Source: Papaver somniferum
Taxonomy: Eukaryota > Streptophyta > Magnoliopsida > Ranunculales > Papaveraceae
Direction: 5' to 3'
DNA length: 64,000 nt
Assembly: GCF_003573695.1 (NCBI RefSeq)
Contig: NC_039366.1
Location: 162,754,770 to 162,818,769, forward strand
Shown in pieces: positions 56,525-64,000 of the stretch. A model generated the notes under the pieces. It had not been told where the DNA came from, searched no databases, and was given only the letters and a program-made list of their open reading frames with translations. Each line of letters begins with the position of its first letter. The stretch's first letter is position 1. The translations under genes and the position numbers were made by a program.

Positions 56525-59500
56525 TATTGATGGTGGTTTTTAGCTTAAGGTTAAAGTTGTAAAACCTTGCATCTGATGTGACGTCACTCTGTAAGGAAAC
56601 AGAGCCATGAGTGTTAACCTCTCCGTTGGCATATTTATTGAACCATTCAATATATCTACATGAATTTTATCCAGACTGGAGAATGTAGCAACCATCCCAT
56701 GTTCTGTAAATTTCGGCGCCTTGCCTATATTCACTTAATATAAGTTTCTTTGAATACTTTTTATGCTATGTTCCCCGGCTGAACCCTTAATGTTGATATG
56801 GCATGAAAATTCGTGTTCACTCGCATCAGGGTAACACGAATTTCCAAATATCAAGGATAAGGTCTTTGCATAAGGTATTCAATCAGAAAGCATGCTTCTC
56901 TCTGGCTATGAACTTAAAGAACTCTGTGTCAACACATAGAATTCAATCAATTACTTTTGCGCCTTGCACAGTATACCATACCTAACTTGTCGAAAGTAAG
57001 CCTAGGCAAACTAGGTAATTAATCCGCCATGGATTAGTAGGTGCAAAACCCTGCCTAGAATCAGAAAACAGGGAGGCGTAGCAGCAAAGGAAGGCGTGGC
57101 CATGCCTTAGGCCAGCTGACGCCACTTGCCATTGGCTACGCCCCATCCTCAACCGACCCTATTTCCCTCGACCAATCAGGTCGCCTCAAACTCGCCACGC
57201 GCACATAAGTTATGGCTGGGCCCTTACTTGTCGGCCCCATTTCCTATTGACCATTCAGGTCGCTCTAAAGCCGCCACACTCACACCAGAAGGTAGCCACG
57301 TCCATGCTTGGCCGGCCCCTCTCCTTCCTACCGACCAATCAGGTCACTATAAAATGCGCCATGAGCACTAGAGGTGTGGCCGCGCCTTATATTTGGCCGA
57401 CCCCTTTTCTTGACCAATCAAGTCGTTCTAAACTCGTCACCATACATTAAAGGCCAAATGCACCCTGCCGCGCAACTATACTAATTGGAAAGCCAAACAC
57501 GCCCTGCCACAACGACATATTAATTGGCTTTCCAAAAAGCCGCACCAACATGCCGAACGTGCCATGTTGCGCCAATAAGTTGAGCGGCACGCCAACATGC
57601 CACTCCGCCGCACCAACATGCCAAACATGCCACTTCGTGGCAACACGCCATAAATAGCCCTACGTGCTAACCTACCCCTGTTCGGGGCAAACGCCATGAT
57701 AATCTCAAATTAGGGTTTTCTAGTCAGAAGCACGATCCTACATTAACCAAAACCCTAATTTTCGCAACACAAATTATGCCACTTCGGCCCCACAACATGC
57801 CACGAGCTGTGTGGGGACAGGAAGCCCTAGTAATGACGCTATATCATAGCCACCCACAACAATCCTTACTCCTGTGGCCGTTTCCACACTACAGCCTTGC
57901 CATAGTTCCTTTGGCATAGATATGATACCGTTTGCACAAAAAGTGTCTCCATGCCGCGGCCGCATGCCACACACACCAATTAGGATTTCGACATGCCAAA
58001 CCCTAATTTAGGCAAATTTGATACGCCAACCAAGCCAAGTAACGTTTCCCAGAGCATTGGGATTGATCTGGAAACATGGCCAATGTTGCGACGCCACATT
58101 TGGGTCTAACACCGATGTGCTAAAGTCTAGTGGCCGTGGCTACGCCAGGCGCTACTTCGTGCCACTGGCATGTGCTAACTATGCCAGCCTCGCCGCCATG
58201 TCGCACGTGCTAAATAGAGTTGTGATGCTCCAAACCCTAATTTGGCTAAAAATTTCCATGCCAACTGAGTCCAGTGACTCTCCTAAGGCCTCAAGATTAA
58301 CTTAGAAACATGGCCAATGTTGCCAGAAGCCATATTTGGGTCTAACACCAATATGCCAAAACAGCTGCCACGGCTACGCCACTGGCATGTCTCTATGCCA
58401 TGGCTCCGCCAGGCGCCACTATGCCAATGGCGCCACTTCGCTATATAACAAGATGCGGCCATAATCAATGTTCATCCTTCCTCATGAGATGAAATCTCAG
58501 CCACCCAAATTCGCCACCGAACTGACAGACTTGTGGCAAGTTTCAGACGACCAACTGCCTAAATATAGTGGCCATGGCTACGCCAGGCGCCACATGCATC
58601 ACCGTTCCACTGGCATGCACGAGCCATGCCAGCCATGCCACACTGCCACTGGCGTACACCAAAATACCACCGCGCCATTATCAGGCTCCAACGCAAGGTA
58701 GCCATAATCAACGACTACCCTCCTCCATGAGATGCGATCTCAGCCATCGAAGTTCACCACTAAACTGACAAACTTGTGGCAAGTTTTAGGCGGCCAGCCA
58801 AAGCGAGCCTAATAGCATTACACGCTATTTTCCTGCGGTAAGTCCCTTGACTTTGACTTGCCACACGTAGCAAAGCGCTACATGTTTTCCACGAAAACAC
58901 TCGAGACATCAAATATGTCACAAACTGGGGGATGCTCATCAGGGTATTGGTCTGGCGGTATACAGCGTGCGGCGTGCAATGCGCCCATTACAAGAAAGTG
59001 TCATGAAGCAGGACAATTAGTGGTGGTAAAAAAAAAGTAACGGTGCAAACGAATTTACTTCCTTCATCATGGAAGCATAATGACCGACAATTACACGTTA
59101 CTCTATTCTTCCACCACTCAATTGTTTCCACTTCCTACGAGACCAGGGTACGTTTCAATATGACTTGTATAAATAGGCTTCACCTATTTTCACCAAACAA
59201 CAAGTTTTTGGTCGGCAACGATACAGTATATAGAAATCACCTGGAAGTTTTTCCATTCTGCTAGCCAGTTCTACTTTCAGATACAAGTCATAAACAACCA
59301 CACCTTCAGAATCAACGATTCTGGTCTCAACACTCTTCTCGCTTCCCTCCCTAAGACCAACCCTTCTCCTTCACTTTGTGACCGAAGCAAGCCTGGAACG
59401 GCCATTTCTTGGTTTAGGCCAGGATTGTACAGATTGATCTTTCGAATCAAAAGTACTTCCATACAGTGCATTGTTTAAGGTTTAGATTCGTTTCTCATCC

Positions 59501-59550
59501 ACACACCCAAATTTACCAAAATCAGCAGAAATGGTTTTCACCCACAAACA
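56525..59550 (+). repeat. Gypsy C 3' LTR (3,026 bp)
   Basis: It matches 48640-51654 along its length. Its first bases TATT differ from TGTT by one change. It ends CCCACAAACA, followed by cttat (59551-59555). TATAAATAG is at 59168. Confidence 0.9.
59168..59176 (+). promoter_or_regulatory. Gypsy C 3' LTR TATA box
   Basis: TATAAATAG at the equivalent position to 51272, read toward the copia 3 LTR on the right. Confidence 0.6.
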
Positions 59551-59881
59551 CTTATATAAGATCTAAGCAATTGAACAACTCTCTAACTAGTTCATTTCAA
59601 TCATTTGAACTAGTTATGGTAAAGAAGAATATGGTAGATATGAAAGTGCTCATATGGCTAACCATTTGGTTAACTACTGTTGAACCAACTAAGTATACAT
59701 GTTTGGGTACGGTTACACAAACCTAAATAAACGTGCATTTCATTTGTGTGTAACAAGCTAAGTTTCGATCTAAGGGTTGAAAGATATTAGCTTGAATCTA
59801 ATCAGGTTTTCATCTAACGGGGAATATTGAATGCTTTGTTACCAAGTAACTTAGATTGCAAACCCTAATTTGAAAGACTAT
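59551..59881 (+). repeat. Copia 3 5' LTR, segment 3
   Basis: It continues the LTR (atctaagcaattgaacaac onward) and matches the reverse complement of about 41,170-41,490. It ends actat (59877-59881), the left target duplication of the solo LTR. Confidence 0.85.
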
Positions 59882-60579
59882 TATTGATGGTGGTTTTTAG
59901 CTTAGGGTTAAAATCGTAAAACCTTGCATCGGATGTGACGTCACTCTGCAAGGAAGCGGTGTCGTGAGTGCTAACCTCTCCACCGACACATTTATTGAGC
60001 CGCTCAATACACTTTTATCCATAACACTCTGTAAATTTCGGTACCTCGCCAATACGAGACTCACTGAGTATTTTCCTGTGCTATGTTCCCCAGCAGAACC
60101 CTTAATCGGTATGGCATGACGGATTTATGTTCACTCGCAGCGGAGTAGCATGAACCTCCAAGTACCAAAGTTAAGGCCATTGCAGGAAATGCTCAGACAG
60201 AAAGCACACTGCATTCTGTAGATAAATATTTTTGTATGGCAGCATACAAAATCCAGCTAATTACTGTGATAACTCGCAAAGAACTCATAAACCCAACTAA
60301 TTTGCAAATTAGGGTTTCGCCCCCCGCGCAGTATATTGGACCCCGTTGGTCGAAACCATGCTTAAACAAGCTAGGCAACCGAATCCGCCACATCGCGCTA
60401 AAAGTGCGGTCGCGCCCTAGCATGTCGGCCCTCTTTCCGTAGACCAATTAGGTCGCTTCAAATCCGCCACCGCGCGTTGGAAGTATGGCCACACCCTAGC
60501 ATGCTAGCCCCACTTCCCGTCAACCAATCGGGTTGCTCCAAAACCTTTCACGGCCTCAAAAAAGTCGCCATACTAAGTT

Positions 60580-60860
60580 GTCTTCCCAAAATACGCCAGC
60601 TTCCCAAAAACGCGCTAGCTTCCCAAAAAACGCCAGCATGCCGCACGCGCATGTCGCACATGCCAGACGCGCTTGCGAGATGCGCTTGCCAGACGCGCAT
60701 GCAAGACGCGCTTACGTGCTTGCCAGACGCCCATGCCAGGCGCGCTCGCCAGACGCGCTTACCAGATGCGCATGCTAGACACGCTTCCCAGACACGCATG
60801 CCAGACGCGCTTACCAGACGCACATGACAGGCACACATGCCGCACGCGCATGCCAAAAAG
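60580..60860. repeat. GC-rich minisatellite of ~11-12-bp units in the solo LTR
   Basis: About 20 imperfect copies of gccagacgcgc(at/tt) run through here, with variants gccagatgcgc, gctagacacgc and gccgcacgcgc. The bases alternate between gccagacgcgcat and gccagacgcgctt, so a higher-order unit of ~22-24 bases is likely. ORFs rich in Arg, Ala and Cys on both strands are by-products. Confidence 0.85.
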
Positions 60861-61520
60861 CATGCGCAAGCCATTTCAAAAATCATGTGCAAGCCATGCC
60901 AGCCATGCTACCACGCCTCTAGCAACCAACGTAAGGTAGCCATAATCAATGGCTACCCTTCCTCCTGAGGTGTGGATCTCAGTCGTACAAGTTCGCCACC
61001 AAGCCTGTGGAAACTTCTGGCCGCAATGCCAAATTCCACGGTGTGTGTCAAAACCTAATTTGGCCACACCAAAGGCATGCGCAAGCCATGCCAGCACCAC
61101 GGCCACGCCACTGGACGCTAAACGAAAGGTAGCCGCGATCAACTACTACCCTTCCTCCTGAGATGCAAAATCTCGACCGTCGAAGGTCGTCACTGAACCG
61201 GCAAGCCTCTCTATCTTAACTTGCCTCACATAACAACATGCTACACGTTTTCGAATGAAAACACTCGAGACATCAAAACATGTCACAAAATGGGGGATGC
61301 TCATCAGGGTATTGGTCTGGCGGTTTACAACGTGCGACATGCAATACGCCCGTTAAAAGAAAGTGTCATAAGAGTGAGGAGGTTATCAATGGAAAGAAAT
61401 AAGTGGTGAAACGCATCTTCATTATGTAAACATCAATTCCAAGAGTTACCCATTACCACTTTTTCACCACTCAACCGCTTTCACTTCTTACGAGGCCAGC
61501 GTACGTTTTATTACGACTTG

Positions 61521-61529
61521 TATAAATAG
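61521..61529 (+). promoter_or_regulatory. Solo LTR TATA box
   Basis: TATAAATAG, in the same context as in gypsy C LTRs. Confidence 0.6.
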
Positions 61530-61906
61530 GTTTCACCTATTTCCACCAAACAACAAGTTTTTGGTCAGGAGAACAATACACATCCAGAAATCACCTGGTA
61601 GCTTTCCATTCAGCTCGCCAGTTCAACTTTCGGATACAAGTCGTAAAACACCCACACTTCCAGAATCAACTATTCTGGCCTCAACACTTTCTTCGCTTCC
61701 CTCCCTAAGACCAACCCTTCTCCTTCACTTTGTGACCGAAGCAAGCATGGAACTGCCATTTCTTGTTTTAGGTCAGGATTGTACAGATTGATCTCTCGAA
61801 TCAAAAATACTCCCGTGCAGTACATTATTTTGTGTTTAGATTTGTTTCTCACCGGCACTCACACGAAATTACTGAAATTAGCAGAAACGGTTTTCACCCA
61901 CAAAGA

Positions 61907-63043
61907 ACTATATAAAGGAGAACTCTAGCAACTGGGAAACCTAATCCCCACACCTCCTGTGTCATACTAGTTGTATTATCTAGAGTTGATTCTACTTTAA
62001 CCTTAGGTTTCTATCGAGACCCTGTAGGTTAATGACTTGAAGACTTCATTGGGATTGTGAAGCCAGACCGATACTACTTTTCTTGTAGTTGTGTGATCTC
62101 ATCTTGTATCGTACTAAGTAAAATTGTAAGATTGGCTTGAGATTAATTTATCCGATAGGCAAGATATAAAAGAAGTCACAAACATCTTTATATCATCGTT
62201 TGTGATTCGCAATATCTTCTTTCGGTAGTCGATTAAGATTATTGTGAGGTGATTGATAATTCTAGGTTGTTCTTCGGGAATATAAGTCCGGGTTATCAAT
62301 TGGTTCCTGATCACCTTGATTTATCAAAAGATGTAACAAAAACTCGTAGGTATTTCTGTGGGAGACAGATTTATCTATTACCGTAGACTTTTCTGTGTGA
62401 TACAAATTTGTTTATTAAAGTCTTCGACTTTGGGTCGTAGCAACTCTTAGTTGTGGGTGAGATCAGCTAAGGGAATTAAGTGCGTAGTATCCTGCTGGGA
62501 TCAGAGACGTAAGGAGCGCAAATGTACCTTGGATCAGTGTGAGATTGATTGGGTTTCAACTACAGTCGAGACCGAAGTTAGTTGTAGTAGGCTAGTGTCT
62601 GTAGAGGCTTAATACAGTGTGTTCAATCTGGACTAGGTCCCGGGATTTTTCTGCATTTGCGGTTTCCTCGTTAACAAAACTTCTGGTGTCTGTGTTATTT
62701 CTTTTCCGCGTTATATTTTGTTATATAATTGACATATCACAGGTTGTGCGTTGAATCGATCAATCGGGAAATCCAACCTTTGGTTGTTGATTGAAATTGA
62801 TTGATCCTTGAACATTGGTCTTTGGTACCGTTCAAGTGATTTATCTTGTATTCAATTAGACTCGCAGATTTCTATTTGCTTGAGTAAATATTGAATTGAT
62901 AAAGTGAGATATAACTCTTTGATATACTTTTATTAAGATTGAGTATGATTGTCTAGTTGATTCTCTTAAAAGTATATTGGAGTTAGTCCATACAGATTGC
63001 TAATCGAAATATTGAGTGTGGTTGTTGTACCCCCGCTTTTTCA
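61907..63043 (+). repeat. Copia 3 5' LTR, segment 4 (R-U5)
   Basis: It runs from actatataaaggag to GCTTTTTCA and includes the parts that match 45834-46562 in reverse complement. With copia 2's LTR it forms a ~700-bp inverted repeat whose arms lie about 16 kb apart. Confidence 0.88.
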
Positions 63044-63045
63044 AT

Positions 63046-63057
63046 TGGTATCAGAGC
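63046..63057 (+). other. Copia 3 primer-binding site
   Basis: TGGTATCAGAGC, the exact complement of the plant initiator-Met tRNA 3' end, two bases after the LTR end. Confidence 0.95.
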
Positions 63058-63110
63058 ATACAAACACGTTTAAAGACCTTACAAGTCTGTGTTTGTGGAA
63101 ATCTGACTCT

Positions 63111-64000
63111 ATGGACAGGAATTCTGTCTCCATAAACGTACCACCAGTCTTCGATGTCTCAAACTACTTATGGTGGAAAATTGCTATGTGTGCTTTTCTT
63201 CAAGCTCGTGATTTTCAAACATGGGTACTTGTTGTTAATGGTTATGATCCTCCGGTGAATACAGAAGGCGATGTATCTATACCTAAGGATATTGGTAGAT
63301 ACAGTCAGGAAGAAATTCTTGCTGCAAAGCAAAGTTATGACGGCTTAAAAGCTATCATACATGCCATTATCCCAGATCTTCAGCACCATGTGACTACGTG
63401 CACTAAGTCTAAAGAAGCCTGAGATATCTTAGAAACTGTATTTGAAGGAAATACTAGTGAGAAAGAATCTAGGCTTCAAAACCTAAATTATGATTGGGAA
63501 AACCTTCGTATGGCAGATGAAGAAACATTTGATGAGTTTAATCACAAAGAGTCTGAAATTATTAATGCATCTTTTGCATTGGATAAGACCATTCCTGAAA
63601 AGGACATTAAGATGAAAATTCTCAGATCGTTGCCATCTAGATACGATTCTAAGAAGCATGCCATCGTTGAAGGAAATAATCTCGCAACGGTGTCCAGAAA
63701 CACACTGGTTGGGAAGCTAAAGATCTTTGATCATGAGCATACGTCCAAGTCTAGTAAGGATTTTGATTTCAAAGCACTGAAGAACACTAAATTACTTGAC
63801 AAAAGTAAAAGTGTTTACATCTCTGAAGATGATCTTTCTGAGGCTGATTCATCAGATGAAGATCTTGATAAGTCAGTCTCGTTGATCACAAGACAGTTTA
63901 GGAATCTTCTTTTGAAGAGAAGTAAACGGTTCTCCAGAGATAAATCTAAGTCACCAGATAAGCCACATAATCGTGTTCCTCCTGAAAATAGGGATATTGA
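63111..64000 (+). pseudogene. Copia 3 gag, one in-frame TGA, cut by the window edge
   Basis: From ATG at 63111 the frame runs to the window end with a single TGA at 63420-63422. There the copia 2 gag has Trp (KSKAAWDI), so this is a TGG-to-TGA change. The order of motifs follows copia 2 gag: SINVPPVFD, NYLWWKIAMCAFLQARD, TTCTKSKEA, NLNYDWENLRM, FALDKTIPEKD and KILRSLPSRYDSKK, then a Ser/Asp-rich hinge. The zinc knuckle would lie just past the window. The product would be truncated to about 103 residues without readthrough. Confidence 0.88.

Larger units (their letters stand above)
48640..59550 (+). mobile_element. Gypsy C: giant-LTR non-autonomous retroelement carrying an antisense PMD gene
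   Basis: The element is 10,911 bp. Its LTRs (48640-51654 and 56525-59550) are about 3.0 kb each, over half the element. Termini are TGTT (TATT in the 3' copy) and AACA; flanks are gttat and cttat, a 4-of-5 target duplication inside the copia 3 LTR. After the 5' LTR comes the PBS TTGGCGACCACAGTGGGA, and before the 3' LTR a tract agcagggggacttaata. The internal 4.9 kb has no gag, protease, RT or integrase; its only recognisable gene is a minus-strand, intron-containing PMD gene. PMD domains are known in host proteins (MAIN, MAIL1) and in plant TEs, including gypsy-type ones. Confidence 0.85.
59882..61906 (+). repeat. Solo LTR of the gypsy C family (2,025 bp)
   Basis: It starts TATTGATGG and ends CCCACAAAGA, flanked by actat on both sides (59877-59881 and 61907-61911), so it is one LTR left by recombination of a whole element. 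It shares the dgtgacgtcactctg, PBS-proximal and TATAAATAG (61521) parts with gypsy C, but the GCC-rich middle is about 1 kb shorter and replaced by a minisatellite. Short ORFs in it are not genes. Confidence 0.9.
46563..64000 (+). mobile_element. Copia 3: second element of the same copia family, plus strand, running off the window
   Basis: The 5' LTR starts TGTTAGAGC at 46563 and ends GCTTTTTCA at 63043. The PBS TGGTATCAGAGC (63046-63057) and gag (63111 on) follow. The LTR is split by a CACTA fragment (47001-48181), gypsy C (48640-59550) and a solo LTR (59882-61906). LTR-derived pieces are 46563-47000, 48182-48639, 59551-59881 and 61907-63043, about 2.36 kb in all. It lies head-to-head with copia 2, inserted into that element's LTR. 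Its remaining internal part and 3' LTR are beyond the window. Confidence 0.85.

Noticed and set aside
60477..60939. Arg/Ala/Cys-rich ORFs in the solo LTR
   Set aside because: They are translations of the ~11-12-bp minisatellite and differ in kind in every frame.

Overview
This window is repeat-dense nuclear DNA from a flowering plant, probably a eudicot. The signs are GT-AG introns, a plant FBA-type F-box gene, plant mobile domain (PMD) coding sequence, and nested Ty1/copia, Ty3/gypsy and CACTA-type elements. I see no prokaryotic genes, rRNA, tRNA or CRISPR. No gene can be called intact with confidence; the best small candidate is at 1170-1448. The species cannot be told from the sequence.

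Layout. 1-5.6 kb: an acidic C-terminal tail cut by the window edge, a small acidic ORF with an internal duplication, a broken Asp/Glu-rich ORF, and a satellite-like array of about nine ~138-bp units. 5.6-12.8 kb: a small minus-strand gene whose 3' end is tandemly duplicated. A 6.16-kb copia element (161-bp LTRs, TSD agaac) sits in the distal copy, and the other copy preserves the empty site. 13.85-14.9 kb: an F-box pseudogene with two in-frame TAA stops. 15-20.5 kb: hairpin-rich and degenerate repeats, a CTT-rich duplication, and a stretch with splice-like signals but no recognisable protein. 20.5-26.6 kb: a non-autonomous gypsy element with a Tat/Athila-type PBS, a broken ORF of unknown function, and no pol. 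26.6-39.7 kb: the 3' end of a plus-strand Tat-like gypsy element, made of an antisense multi-exon ORF, a polypurine tract and a 3' LTR. A second Tat-like element (27,969-36,889, TSD ccact) is inserted in that antisense ORF and carries its own related antisense multi-exon ORF. 39.7-40.55 kb: an older LTR of the 20-26-kb family. 40.56-46.56 kb: a minus-strand copia element with gag but no pol. 46.56-64 kb: a second copia element of the same family in the opposite orientation. Its 5' LTR is interrupted by a CACTA fragment, a 10.9-kb gypsy-type element with ~3-kb LTRs, and a 2-kb solo LTR; its gag runs off the window.

The most notable theme is that three gypsy-type units lack all or most of pol but carry an antisense, intron-containing gene. 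Two encode related proteins resembling the Tat-lineage antisense ORF, and one encodes a PMD protein with an acidic, coiled-coil C-terminus. Antisense orientation explains how introns survive retrotransposition, because they are not splice sites on the genomic RNA. Tat antisense ORFs and TE-borne PMD domains are established. The giant-LTR carrier whose only visible cargo is an antisense PMD gene is the best candidate here for something under-described.

Nesting order can be read directly. The small gene duplication precedes copia 1. The outer Tat element precedes the inner one. The first 40-46-kb copia precedes the second, which precedes the CACTA fragment, the giant-LTR element and the solo LTR.
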